Below are positions 33,304-41,659 of a DNA stretch of 42,889 bases, one piece after another. This DNA comes from Oribacterium sp. WCC10. GTDB taxonomy: Bacteria; Bacillota; Clostridia; Lachnospirales; Lachnospiraceae. Every line of letters starts with the position of its first letter. Positions within the stretch are counted from its first letter, which is position 1. The notes beneath the pieces were generated by a model. The model was not told the DNA's origin. It did not search any database and worked only from the letters and a program-made list of their open reading frames with translations. The DNA is taken from positions 1-42,889 of the forward strand of contig NZ_FOPH01000022.1 in assembly GCF_900113415.1 (NCBI RefSeq). Reading direction: 5' to 3'. The position numbers and the translations under genes were made by a program.

Positions 33304-34788
33304 TTATATTTTTATCTTTTCCAGCAGATTCTGTATGTCTTCTACCGGCTCTGTCTCCTTTAACTTCCATACAGCATTCTTTACAGCCGTTGATGGAACA
33401 TATTCATCCTTAAGCCATTCTTCAAGTGTGCTGAGTGCCATCTGACGGTTGGCATTTATCGGACAGTTAAGTGAACTGATTATAAATTCCTCTCCTGCGC
33501 CCGCTGTATCAGCCAGATTTTGAACAAGGAAACTAAGCTGGTGGTATGGTCGATACTCCTCTCCCACACCGAGATTATCTTTAGGTCCGCTGGCCATCAT
33601 CTGAAGTGGCAGCTTAGTTCTGAAGATATCGAACAGCTTATTCAGAGTTTCATCATCCTTTGGAAGAATATCAATAAGGGAAACATTGGCATCAAAATCA
33701 GATCCCATCGCATCAAGTATCTCATTCGTGCAGTCGATACTCATACGGCGGGCGATTCTGAAACCTCTCTTCTCGGTGATCATGAGCTGAACATATTCTG
33801 TTATAGGTTTTGAATTCAGAAGCTTTTCAAGTCTTTCACTCAATTTTCCGCTTTCTGTAAATATATTGTTACTCAGGTAATCACGAAGATTAAGCAGAGT
33901 TTCAATGCTTTCGCTTGTATGCTCAACATTTTCTGACTGCTTCAGATAGCCGGAAATGATCTCTGTTCGATCAGTCATGGAGGACATACCCTGAATGGTG
34001 CCCTCATTGAGGAGACCGTCTATGATTGGTCTTGAAAGATAATAATCTCCTGAGTTAAATTTCGGGTTTGAAAATACCCTGGCGAGATTTATCTTCTCTG
34101 CCACTGTTCGGGCAGAGTAAGCTGCACCGATGTTGTTTTTAACCCCTTCGCGGAAAAGCCAGTCTTTAACCTTTCCTGACTCTGCCGGTATATGTTCAAC
34201 ACAGTGAATGCGTCCCCAGCCTTTTACATGCTTTGCAAAATCAAGGATAGCTTCTGTTGAGTCTTTCCAGGTTTCTGCAATGAAAATGGAAAATAGAGTC
34301 AGTTCATCGGAGCGTGCAAGTGTGCGTACCACATCCTTTACGGCGTCATTATCATCGGTATCCATCATTTCAAGGACTGTAAGAGCAAATTTCAGGCACT
34401 CGGTATTATCTGTCCTTATGATGATATTGGCTGCAAATTCAAACAGTGCCTCGGCATCAATGGTATCGGTGTTCCCATTCACCCATTTCTCCAGCTTCTC
34501 TACTAATGGAAGCATACGGACATCGTTGTCTGAAAAGAAGTCGATGAGATCATACTCAGCTGACTCAAAGTCATGCCGGGATGCTTCCTCGATAACATTG
34601 GTAAGAGAATCTATATCATCATTTCCGGGCATATTATGGTAAAGGTACATGCCATCCAGACTTCCGTCTACCAGACGCACCCTGGATATAGAAGGTGATA
34701 ATGTTCCCGTCTGGAGGCGGAAACCCTCCGGAAGCATGTCGTTAGATTGTATGTTATCGCTGATAAGTTCAAATAATGATGTTGACAT
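33304..34788 (-). CDS. Unrecognised 494-aa helical protein next to the origin
   Basis: The protein is soluble and looks almost wholly alpha-helical, with repeated helix pairs suggestive of HEAT-like repeats (for example ALFEFAANIIIRTDNTECLK, LKFALTVLEMMDT). No catalytic motif is visible. A GGGAGG ribosome site precedes the ATG. Its stop lies five bases from the last iteron, so it is transcribed towards the origin. A role in replication, partition or another process cannot be read from the sequence. I have no confident family assignment. Confidence 0.7.
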   Translation of the reverse strand: MSTSLFELISDNIQSNDMLPEGFRLQTGTLSPSISRVRLVDGSLDGMYLYHNMPGNDDIDSLTNVIEEASRHDFESAEYDLIDFFSDNDVRMLPLVEKLEKWVNGNTDTIDAEALFEFAANIIIRTDNTECLKFALTVLEMMDTDDNDAVKDVVRTLARSDELTLFSIFIAETWKDSTEAILDFAKHVKGWGRIHCVEHIPAESGKVKDWLFREGVKNNIGAAYSARTVAEKINLARVFSNPKFNSGDYYLSRPIIDGLLNEGTIQGMSSMTDRTEIISGYLKQSENVEHTSESIETLLNLRDYLSNNIFTESGKLSERLEKLLNSKPITEYVQLMITEKRGFRIARRMSIDCTNEILDAMGSDFDANVSLIDILPKDDETLNKLFDIFRTKLPLQMMASGPKDNLGVGEEYRPYHQLSFLVQNLADTAGAGEEFIISSLNCPINANRQMALSTLEEWLKDEYVPSTAVKNAVWKLKETEPVEDIQNLLEKIKI

Positions 34789-34872
34789 TAATCCTCCCTG
34801 AATTGCAAAGTCATTCCGTATTCACGTTAATCAGTGAGTGGCAAATACTTTTGCCCCTTACATCATAATAAA

Positions 34873-34918
34873 CTATTCAATAAACAGCAGAAATACAGCA
34901 TTTCAGTTTATTGAATAG
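34873..34918. repeat. Perfect 13-bp inverted repeat with inner stem
   Basis: CTATTCAATAAAC and its exact complement enclose a 20-base loop that itself can pair (GAAAT/ATTTC). It lies between the basic-protein stop and the 494-aa gene. It could be a weak terminator for the minus strand or a protein site; it has no strong U tract. Confidence 0.6.
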
Positions 34919-34954
34919 CGGTGTCGTTAATAAGGGCTATTGTAGCGCTGCCTC

Positions 34955-35380
34955 TCAATATCCAAAGTGTTCACGCTGCGTATCTTCGTCGTAAATCTTA
35001 TTATATGCTGCAGTTCCCTGCTGGAAGATTCTTATGAGATACCATTCCACACCCTTGATGATTACCATATCTCCCACTTCTTTCCTGGCAAATGGGTGGT
35101 TCGGAAGATTTATACGGGTAGTGACCTTTTTCTTGCCGTCTGAGATCATCACATAGTCTCCCTGCTGTGCACCTTTTTTACCCTTTAGTTTTGTGTTGTA
35201 GAAAGGCTTTGGTTTTTTATCTCCGAAACCGGAGCCCTTTGAAGATGAGTTGGTCTTCCTTGAAGATGGCTTTGTTTTTCCTGAAGATTTTCCATGGCCA
35301 TTTTTATTGAAATCAGGTTTTCTTCCGGAGTTTCTCTTTTCTCCTGAACTGCCAAATTTGCGAGTTTGTTTTTCGTTCAT
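34955..35380 (-). CDS. Small basic protein with disordered N-terminus
   Basis: A 141-residue protein. The first 70 residues are Lys, Ser, Gly and Asn-rich and look disordered (for example KSSGKTKPSSRKTNSSSKGS). The last 65 residues look folded, with GDYVMISDGKKKVTTRINLP and GVEWYLIRIFQQGTAAYNKI. The strong positive charge suggests nucleic-acid or ribosome binding. I do not recognise it. It lies just downstream of the sigma gene terminator, and an AGAGG ribosome site precedes the ATG. Confidence 0.65.
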   Translation of the reverse strand: MNEKQTRKFGSSGEKRNSGRKPDFNKNGHGKSSGKTKPSSRKTNSSSKGSGFGDKKPKPFYNTKLKGKKGAQQGDYVMISDGKKKVTTRINLPNHPFARKEVGDMVIIKGVEWYLIRIFQQGTAAYNKIYDEDTQREHFGY

Positions 35381-35423
35381 TGTTTACCTCTTTTTCTAAA
35401 TTGTTCATCACGATACAAAGAAA

Positions 35424-35452
35424 GGCTTTCTGCTATTTTATAACAGAAAGCC
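35424..35452 (-). terminator. Sigma factor gene terminator
   Basis: A GGCTTTCTG / CAGAAAGCC stem (9 bp) with an AT loop, followed on the minus strand by TTTCTTTG. It lies about 40 bp after the sigma stop. Confidence 0.78.
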
Positions 35453-35490
35453 CAAATATAAATCATTTTTTGACATTCACATCAGAATAT

Positions 35491-36633
35491 TCAGGATTCA
35501 AGGAATCCATCAAGCTCACGTTTGTACTTCGGATTCTGAAGCTTATGTAAAGCTTTGTTTTCAATCTGGCGGATACGTTCTCTTGTTACATGATACATGG
35601 TACCGATCTCTTCAAGAGTTCTTTCACGTCCGTCAACAAGACCATAACGCATTTCGAGAACCTCTCGTTCTCTGTCGCTGAGATTAACGAGAATCTTATC
35701 CAGCTGCTGCTTCATCATAACATTATTGATATTCTGTTCAGGTGAAGTGATCTTATCGTCAGCGATGAATGATCCAAGATCAGAATCCTCATCTTCGCCC
35801 ACCTTGCTGTCGAGAGATGCCGGGCCTGCATCGTAGTTAACGACTTCCTGTATACGTTCTTCAGGTATATCAAGTGCTACACTGAGATCCTGAGTTGTAG
35901 GCTCGTGTCCGAGCTCCAGAGCAAGCTGTCTGGATGTCTTTTTGATCTTATTGATAAGCTCAACCATATGAACCGGAACACGGATGGTTCTTGACTGGTC
36001 TGCAAGGGCTCTTGCTATTGACTGACGAATCCACCATGTGGCGTAGGTTGAAAGCTTGAAACCTCTGTCCGGCTCAAACTTCTCGACTCCACGCATAAGA
36101 CCGATATTTCCTTCCTGAATCAGGTCAAGGAAGTTCATGCCTCTTCCGGTATATCTCTTTGCAATTGAAACAACCAGACGAAGATTGCACTCAACAAGTT
36201 CCTGCTTGGCCAGCTTATCTCCGTTTTTGCAGCGAACAGCAAGATCATGCTCACGTTCCGGGGTAAGAAGCGGGTAACTTCCGATCTCTTTCAGATATAT
36301 ACGAACAGGATCATCTGCTGAAATATTCTCGAGATTTGAAAGAGCCTCCATATCAAGAGATCTGGCCTCTTTATCTTCTTCAGAAAGATCATCTTCGGAT
36401 ATATCTTCATCAGCGAAATCATCGCCGTTTGTATTGATACTGATATTAATATCAGATTTTACTTCTTTATTGATAACTAAAGAGTCTGAATATGTTTCAT
36501 CTGATTCTTTATCTTCCATGGTACTCAGACTTACATAATCAGCGGAATCCATCGTTCCGGCATCTAACTCTTCCATTATATCTCTATTTTCCTGTGACAT
36601 ACTATCCTGTTTCCAATCATTAAATATAGACAA
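35491..36633 (-). CDS. Primary-type (RpoD/SigA-like) sigma factor without recognisable region 1.1
   Basis: A 380-residue sigma-70. Region 1.2 ([20 protein letters not shown], about 108-127), region 2 ([20 protein letters not shown] and [20 protein letters not shown], about 165-210), region 3 and region 4 ([15 protein letters not shown] and [20 protein letters not shown], about 318-367) are all typical of group 1/2 sigma factors. The first 105 residues are acidic and Ser-rich instead of the usual region 1.1 fold. The first start is a TTG (36633, AGGAA close upstream); an ATG at 36600 is possible. It has no dnaG neighbour, unlike the usual rpoD locus, and is transcribed alone. It may be a second primary-like sigma. 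Confidence 0.93.
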   Translation of the reverse strand: MSIFNDWKQDSMSQENRDIMEELDAGTMDSADYVSLSTMEDKESDETYSDSLVINKEVKSDINISINTNGDDFADEDISEDDLSEEDKEARSLDMEALSNLENISADDPVRIYLKEIGSYPLLTPEREHDLAVRCKNGDKLAKQELVECNLRLVVSIAKRYTGRGMNFLDLIQEGNIGLMRGVEKFEPDRGFKLSTYATWWIRQSIARALADQSRTIRVPVHMVELINKIKKTSRQLALELGHEPTTQDLSVALDIPEERIQEVVNYDAGPASLDSKVGEDEDSDLGSFIADDKITSPEQNINNVMMKQQLDKILVNLSDREREVLEMRYGLVDGRERTLEEIGTMYHVTRERIRQIENKALHKLQNPKYKRELDGFLES

Positions 36634-36787
36634 CTTTCCTATTTTATTTTGAAAACAAGTTTATGACAAGATGTATTTATCAAAAATCAAGTCGATTTAT
36701 GATAAAAGTTATAATACGTATATATAAAATGAATTTATAGATGATTTGAACAATGTCTTTCCACTTCTGATATATTAAGTCAAAAAA

Positions 36788-36811
36788 AATCCCGGTAGGC
36801 GAACCGGGATT
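36788..36811 (-). terminator. Rhomboid gene terminator
   Basis: AATCCCGGT / ACCGGGATT stem (9 bp, 6-base loop), followed on the minus strand by eight T. It lies upstream of the sigma gene and isolates it from the rhomboid gene. Confidence 0.85.
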
Positions 36812-36980
36812 AAAAAGGATTGAAGATTTATAAAGTTAAAATAATTTAAAGGAGTGTGCATTTATTTAAATTTCTTAACTATCTATAATATACACAATTC
36901 CCTCAAATAGTGATTGAAGAAATTCGAAATCAGAGATTATGAATTTCTTAAGATGATTTTTTAGAGCTTCTGGCATACAT

Positions 36981-36996
36981 ATAACATAAATACGGT
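36981..36996 (+). repeat. Distant iteron copy just after the rhomboid stop
   Basis: ATAACATAAATACGGT matches the origin iteron at 14 of 16 positions. It lies about 3.7 kb from the origin cluster and three bases from the rhomboid stop codon. Confidence 0.8.
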
Positions 36997-36999
36997 ATT

Positions 37000-37641
37000 T
37001 TATTTTCGTTTTCCGCCGTGTCTTATGTTAAATCTTATGATCTCCTGCATTATCAAAGAAAGAATCAATCCGCCTGTAAATCCTCCCAGATGAGCAATGA
37101 AGTTTACCGAAGTGTCCATGAGTCCCGAGGCCATGGAAAGAAGTATGGAAAGCATAACCCTTCTTACAGGAAATACTCTTCTCAACCGCTTATTGAATGC
37201 AAACAGCAGAAATACCGACAGAAGTCCGAATACCGCTCCGCTTGCTCCGGCAGAAATGTTGAAGGAACCCGTCAGATATTCATAGAACATAGTCGCCAGA
37301 TTACCGCATATTCCGGAAAAAAAATACAGAATCAGAAAGTATAAATGTCCGAAGTAATGTTCTACATATGGGCCGAGAGCACAAAGTGAAATCATATTGG
37401 CACCGAGGTGCTCCGCACCGAAATGAAGGAACATTGATGCAACTAAGCGGTAAAGCTCTCCGTTTAAGATGATGTAAGGTGTGAAAAATGCTCCAAATGA
37501 CAGAGCGGTTTCTATATTTTCACTTCCACCGTAAAGTTCTTCGATTAAGAAAATCACCACATTTATACCTGTAAGAATATAGGTGATGTATGGAATCCAT
37601 TTTTTTGTCTTGATTTTTTCTAATATGTTCATGAAGGGCAT
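37000..37641 (-). CDS. Rhomboid-family intramembrane serine protease
   Basis: A 213-residue protein with six predicted transmembrane helices. Catalytic serine lies in GASGAVFGLL (Ser about 134) and histidine in NFIAHLGGFTGG (His about 184). The HxxxN oxyanion motif is in FGAEHLGANM. It cleaves substrates inside the membrane; its target is unknown. No ribosome site is seen before the ATG at 37641 or the ATG at 37632. Iteron-like sites lie directly upstream of the start and directly after the stop, so an initiator bound there could affect its expression (inference). Confidence 0.88.
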   Translation of the reverse strand: MPFMNILEKIKTKKWIPYITYILTGINVVIFLIEELYGGSENIETALSFGAFFTPYIILNGELYRLVASMFLHFGAEHLGANMISLCALGPYVEHYFGHLYFLILYFFSGICGNLATMFYEYLTGSFNISAGASGAVFGLLSVFLLFAFNKRLRRVFPVRRVMLSILLSMASGLMDTSVNFIAHLGGFTGGLILSLIMQEIIRFNIRHGGKRK

Positions 37642-37642
37642 T

Positions 37643-37681
37643 ATAACATATTTACATTATCAACGACCGTAAATTTGTTAT
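37643..37681. repeat. Two iteron-like sites upstream of the rhomboid gene
   Basis: A degenerate forward copy at 37643-37658 (ATAACATATTTACATT) and an exact-consensus reverse copy at 37666-37681 (ACCGTAAATTTGTTAT). They occupy the rhomboid 5' region. Confidence 0.8.
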
Positions 37682-37727
37682 AGCTTTCTGCATACCTCCC
37701 AAGAAAAATATATATCATTAAAATCAG

Positions 37728-38324
37728 TTACTTCTCTTTAACAGCAGTAAGTACTGTCGGAATTCCGTAGTACTCTCCGCTCCAGGTCATTGTGTCTTCA
37801 GTGAAGCTGATCTTAACATTTCCGCCTGTTGTTGTCATGATGTAGCTGCCGTCCTGCTCTATCGGAAGTGTTATGGTACCAATCTGACCATCTTCATATG
37901 CGATAGAGAGATTAAGGTTTTGTGCCGTGTCAATGTTTACCTGAAGGGTCAGTATGTCAACGCCGGAAAAAGGTACACTCATATTCATTGACTCTGCAGA
38001 CTTGAATTTATAACGTCCGTTGAAGCTGCTGGTAGTATCTGTGGTTCCTGAAAATGCAATATTTTCGTGTGACTTATCGGTGAGAACCGAACGCCGGCAC
38101 ACTTCTCCGTTAACAGTCCAGGCTCCGGTTGAATCAACAGTATAGCCGTCGTCTGTCAGGCCACCGGAATGAAGAGTTCCGTCGTCATTGAAGTAATAAC
38201 ATTCGGCGAGACCGTCTCCATTGGTATCGATCCATGCCCAGCTGCCTGCCATTCCGGTGAAACCAAAGGCTGATACGGTGGTGACAGTTGCAAGAAATGC
38301 AATAAGTTTCTTTGTTAATTTCAT
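37728..38324 (-). CDS. Secreted protein with Trp/Gly-rich wall-binding-like repeat
   Basis: About 198 residues. A signal peptide (MKLTKKLIAFLATVTTVSAF) is followed by GSWAWIDTNGDGLAECYYFN and DDGYTVDSTGAWTVNGEV, a repeat resembling choline-binding-like cell-wall repeats common in Butyrivibrio and relatives. A beta-rich domain of about 110 residues ends the protein. The ATG at 38324 has a strong AGGAGG; the frame to 38348 adds eight unlikely residues. It is probably exported and wall-associated. Its function is unknown. Confidence 0.75.
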   Translation of the reverse strand: MKLTKKLIAFLATVTTVSAFGFTGMAGSWAWIDTNGDGLAECYYFNDDGTLHSGGLTDDGYTVDSTGAWTVNGEVCRRSVLTDKSHENIAFSGTTDTTSSFNGRYKFKSAESMNMSVPFSGVDILTLQVNIDTAQNLNLSIAYEDGQIGTITLPIEQDGSYIMTTTGGNVKISFTEDTMTWSGEYYGIPTVLTAVKEK

Positions 38325-38372
38325 TTTATTTCCTCCTGTCGGATTCATTTTTTGATTTAAATGATGTAAGTG

Positions 38373-39809
38373 TCAAAATGTGATGATCAGTGTATTCTGT
38401 GACGGCACCGGTGCATATGAGCAGCTGCGGACATTAGTCAGGTAGTTATATATGAGCTGCTGTGAAAACAGCTTATCTATGATGGTCTGCATGGTTTCAT
38501 CTGTATCTGTTCTTAACTGGAATACATGTTCACCATTTGACTGTGCTTTACGAATCAACTCTCCTATCTCTGAAATATCCGCAGAGGTGAAGTATGTGCC
38601 GGTTTTTACATAGTAGTTGTCAGCTGCTGCTGAACATGTCGGGACAGGAATGGTGTTATACAGCGAATGGTTGGCATACATTTCCGTATCTGTAAGTCCG
38701 AAATATGCATAGCTTATGATGGATGAGTCATTGCCTCCGTTTGTTGTCTGATATTCTCCGAATGTTACATCCATCTGGTACCATGCCCCGTCCATCAGCA
38801 CCACATTCCAGGCGTGCAGACCACCGTCTGCATATCCGCACACCAGCACCGAAGGTATGCCAAGGAGCTGCGACAGATATTGAAATGTTTTTGCATAACC
38901 GTTACAGACGGACCTGTGATTGAGAAGAACCGATATGATATTCTGGTTTTCGTCTGCTCCAAGTACGTAGTCCGTATTGCTGATGATATAGTCATAGATA
39001 TATTTGATCTTGGTGAAGTCGTCGGTTTCTTTACCGTCCAGGTAACCCGGAACGGTTGCAAGGATATTCTGTATGGCCGGAATCAGACTTGATTCATAGG
39101 ACAATGCATCCTCATGCGACATTGTGTACTTTCCCTCGATAGAAATTCCCGTAGTTACTCCATTTACCAAATGCTGCGTGTAGTTAAGACCTGATGTGTA
39201 AAATATCTCAGGATGGTCAGCTATCACATAATTATAAACAGTGTTTAACTCAGAAGAATCAACAGTGGACACGTTTCTCTTCTTCCAATTTATAAGAGAG
39301 TCCAGAATCTCGCGATAAAGGGTTTTGGAATCGTCATTTAACAGATTATAGCAGTAATATCCCGCCTGACTTTCATCAGTTATATCGCAGTTATTGCCTG
39401 TGAATTTATCAATGCCTTCTTTTATAGAGTCTTTATCTGCATCTGTGTCAGCGGAAACATCGGATTCGGATCTGTCTTTTTCATTGGCTGCATCATATGA
39501 AGATGGTATCCGTGATTCCTCAGTACTTTCTTTTGAAGAATCTGCTCCGGTTTCAGTTGTGTGTTTATCAATTATTCCGGGAATTCCGTCAGGTAGCAGT
39601 GTATCAAAGCCATAATCTTCACATATATCAACAGCAGCATTTATCAGGTCATTGTAGTAAGGCTTTAAAGCATCCTTTGCAAAAGAAATGCCAAAGATTA
39701 TCAGTGCAATGACTATTACCGTAGATAAGCATCCGCCTCCGGAGCTACGTCGTTTTCGAGGTCTGTAGTCGCTATAGTAATCATCATAATTCCTGTTGGG
39801 ATTTTGCAT
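38373..39809 (-). CDS. Membrane-anchored transglutaminase-like protein
   Basis: About 478 residues. After a basic, Tyr-rich cytoplasmic tail there is one transmembrane helix (CLSTVIVIALIIFGISFA), a Ser/Asp/Glu-rich spacer and a transglutaminase-like domain. Its triad is visible: Cys in HRSVCNGYAKTFQYLSQL, His in GYADGGLHAWNVVLMDGAWY and Asp in QMDVTFGEY. Such proteins act as proteases or crosslinkers at the cell surface; the substrate here is unknown. The ATG at 39809 (AAAGGAA upstream) is preferred over 39869. It lies 48 bp before the secreted repeat protein and may share its transcript. Confidence 0.83.
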   Translation of the reverse strand: MQNPNRNYDDYYSDYRPRKRRSSGGGCLSTVIVIALIIFGISFAKDALKPYYNDLINAAVDICEDYGFDTLLPDGIPGIIDKHTTETGADSSKESTEESRIPSSYDAANEKDRSESDVSADTDADKDSIKEGIDKFTGNNCDITDESQAGYYCYNLLNDDSKTLYREILDSLINWKKRNVSTVDSSELNTVYNYVIADHPEIFYTSGLNYTQHLVNGVTTGISIEGKYTMSHEDALSYESSLIPAIQNILATVPGYLDGKETDDFTKIKYIYDYIISNTDYVLGADENQNIISVLLNHRSVCNGYAKTFQYLSQLLGIPSVLVCGYADGGLHAWNVVLMDGAWYQMDVTFGEYQTTNGGNDSSIISYAYFGLTDTEMYANHSLYNTIPVPTCSAAADNYYVKTGTYFTSADISEIGELIRKAQSNGEHVFQLRTDTDETMQTIIDKLFSQQLIYNYLTNVRSCSYAPVPSQNTLIITF

Positions 39810-39958
39810 CAGCAGGTATTCCTTTCCTGGTTCATATATAATTAACGTGACTTCAAGATAATCTGTCATTCTGGGATGATTTCCTGTACATATATCCTTT
39901 TATGATGTACTTAACTTTAGTCACGTGCCCTATATGAATTTAGAGTATTTTAGCATAA

Positions 39959-40046
39959 AAAGAGATGCAGTGATAACGCACTATTATTAAAGCATCATTA
40001 CAACGCGATTAAGATAATAGTTTAGACGTTAACAAAGCATCTCTTT
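39959..40046 (-). terminator. Three-helix nested hairpin with U-rich 3' end
   Basis: Three nested perfect helices: AAAGAGATGC (39959-39968) with 40037-40046, TAACG (39974-39978) with 40027-40031, and ACTATTAT (39980-39987) with 40014-40021. Between the outer two are symmetrical 5/5-base loops. On the minus strand the outer arm runs into TTTTTATG, so it can end transcription downstream of htrA. Confidence 0.65.
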
Positions 40047-40141
40047 GGGTACTTGTATTTATAACTTTCGTTCTGCACTTTTCCGCCGCAAAGATCGTCC
40101 TTACTTACTCTCATGGAACAACGGTCTATTGAATGCCGTTT

Positions 40142-40176
40142 CTAAGGAAACACTGATTATATCGGTGTTTTCTTAG
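40142..40176. repeat. Dispersed dyad repeat, copy E
   Basis: CTAAGGAAACACTGATTATA followed by TCGGTGTTTTCTTAG. It shares the core of copies A-D and folds into a hairpin within the candidate RNA. Confidence 0.5.
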
Positions 40177-40273
40177 AGCCTCCGGTGTCAGGGCACGGAT
40201 TTTCATAGGAAGTTGAGCTTCGCATCGAAAATCCGGCCAGGGAAACGGTGCTACATGCCATATCCTTAACTCA

Positions 40274-41659
40274 TCAATTCATATAGAACTGAGGGAGTCC
40301 CTGAATGAAATCACGGAAATCTATGGCACCCTGATCTTTGTTCTGATTGCCGAATACATCAGAATCTGAAGAATTGGACTTTGAAGAATTATCAGGATTT
40401 GAAGTAAGGGTAATGTTTATCTCCTTTTCATCGTAGGTGCTGCCGTTTGGACGCTTAACAGTGAGCTTGATAGTCTCTCCTGCCGCATATCTGTCCAGGA
40501 GCTCCTGCATATCATCAAGACTTGTTACACTCTGATCATCAAATTTAACGATGATATCCTTTTCCTGAAGATCTGAGTTTGCTGCTGCAGACCCCTCAAC
40601 TATCTTATATACATACACGCCCTGAACCATACCGTAGGCTTCAGCTGTCGCCGAATCAATGGTTTTTGCCTGAATGCCGAGATATCCGCGGACATCCTGG
40701 GAAACCTTGCTTCTGGTTGTCTTACTTGCGAGAGTATTGATGATTTCCTTGGCTTTATTACTTGGAATCGAGTAGCCCATACCTTCAACATCTGTGCTTG
40801 AATACTTGGCAACATTTATTCCGATGAGCTGACCTTCCATGTTGAGAAGTGCACCACCTGAATTTCCGGGGTTAATGGCTGCATCTGTCTGAAGAAGTCC
40901 TGTCTCTGTGCCGGTGCTGGTTTCTACATCTCTGTCTTTTGCAGAAATGATTCCTGTTGTTACTGACTGACCATAGCCGAGAGCATTACCGATGGCCACA
41001 ACCTGATCGCCGACCTGAAGTGCATCTGAATCACCGAATTCTGCGATCTCTATGGATGATAATGTATCTGATGAAACATCACTCAGTTTAACTGCAATTA
41101 CTGCGATATCTGCATCGGCATCCTCTCCCTTTATTTCTGCATCAGCAGAAGTACCGTCTACAAACTGAACGCTTAATGAAGTTGAATCCTCAATTACATG
41201 ATGATTTGTAGCAATGATGATCTCACTATCGGTTTTTCCGACAATAACTCCTGAACCACTGGCTGCGGCTTCGGTTTCACCGCCGTTACCAAACATTGAG
41301 TATCCGTACTGCTTATATCTGATTGTGTTGGTAATTGAAACAACCTGAGGCATTGAAGACTGGGCAATTTCAGAAACGCTTTTCGTCGCTCCGGTTGTAG
41401 CTGCTGTTTTGATGGCGGAACCATTTGTATTGCTGCCGGAATTATTGTTTGCCGTCGAAGATCCACCTGATACATTGTCAGAGGACTGTCCGTTTACAGA
41501 TGCTCCCGGTGTAGTGTTTTCGGCTGATGCCACACTCTGCTGCTCTACAAACTGAGCTGCTCTGCCGACTCCCACCATAGCTACGCCTGAGATTGATCCA
41601 AACAAAAGTGCACTTAATGCTATTACTGCAACATTTTTTCCTAAATTATTTCTATGCAT
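40274..41659 (-). CDS. HtrA/DegP-type serine protease with PDZ domain
   Basis: A 461-residue protein. An N-terminal membrane anchor or signal (VAVIALSALLFGSISGVAMV) and a Ser/Asn/Gly linker are followed by the trypsin-like domain: His in IATNHHVIEDS (about 154), Asp in DADADIAVIAV (about 184), Ser in AAINPGNSGGALLNMEG (about 267). One PDZ domain (about 324-425) starts VRGYLGIQAK. It degrades or chaperones damaged exported proteins under stress. AAGGAGG seven bases before the ATG fixes the start. The C-terminal tail is rich in Ser, Asn and Asp. Confidence 0.93.
   Translation of the reverse strand: MHRNNLGKNVAVIALSALLFGSISGVAMVGVGRAAQFVEQQSVASAENTTPGASVNGQSSDNVSGGSSTANNNSGSNTNGSAIKTAATTGATKSVSEIAQSSMPQVVSITNTIRYKQYGYSMFGNGGETEAAASGSGVIVGKTDSEIIIATNHHVIEDSTSLSVQFVDGTSADAEIKGEDADADIAVIAVKLSDVSSDTLSSIEIAEFGDSDALQVGDQVVAIGNALGYGQSVTTGIISAKDRDVETSTGTETGLLQTDAAINPGNSGGALLNMEGQLIGINVAKYSSTDVEGMGYSIPSNKAKEIINTLASKTTRSKVSQDVRGYLGIQAKTIDSATAEAYGMVQGVYVYKIVEGSAAANSDLQEKDIIVKFDDQSVTSLDDMQELLDRYAAGETIKLTVKRPNGSTYDEKEINITLTSNPDNSSKSNSSDSDVFGNQNKDQGAIDFRDFIQGLPQFYMN

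Larger units (their letters stand above)
36634..36999. other. Intergenic region between rhomboid and sigma genes
   Basis: 366 bp without a convincing gene. It holds a strong terminator (36788-36811), a 9-bp inverted repeat AAGAAATTC/GAATTTCTT (about 36917-36950) and an iteron (36981-36996). The AT-rich stretch 36640-36785 must contain the sigma promoter, but no match is clear enough to call. Confidence 0.6.
39959..40260 (-). ncRNA. Candidate structured RNA of about 300 nt
   Basis: A non-coding stretch between htrA and the transglutaminase-like gene. On the minus strand, CCGTTTC (at about 40246) pairs with GAAACGG (about 40140) to close a branched domain. Inside are a CGGATTTTC/GAAAATCCG helix and the CTAAG..CTTAG hairpin at 40142-40176. 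A second AACGG/CCGTT helix competes with the closing one. The region ends in the three-helix terminator-like element. It could be an independent RNA, a 3' UTR of htrA, or partly a repeat insertion. No known class is claimed. Confidence 0.45.

Noticed and set aside
34208-34642. 144-codon plus-strand open frame
   Set aside because: It is a shadow of the minus-strand 494-aa gene, with low-complexity Ser-rich translation and no ribosome site.
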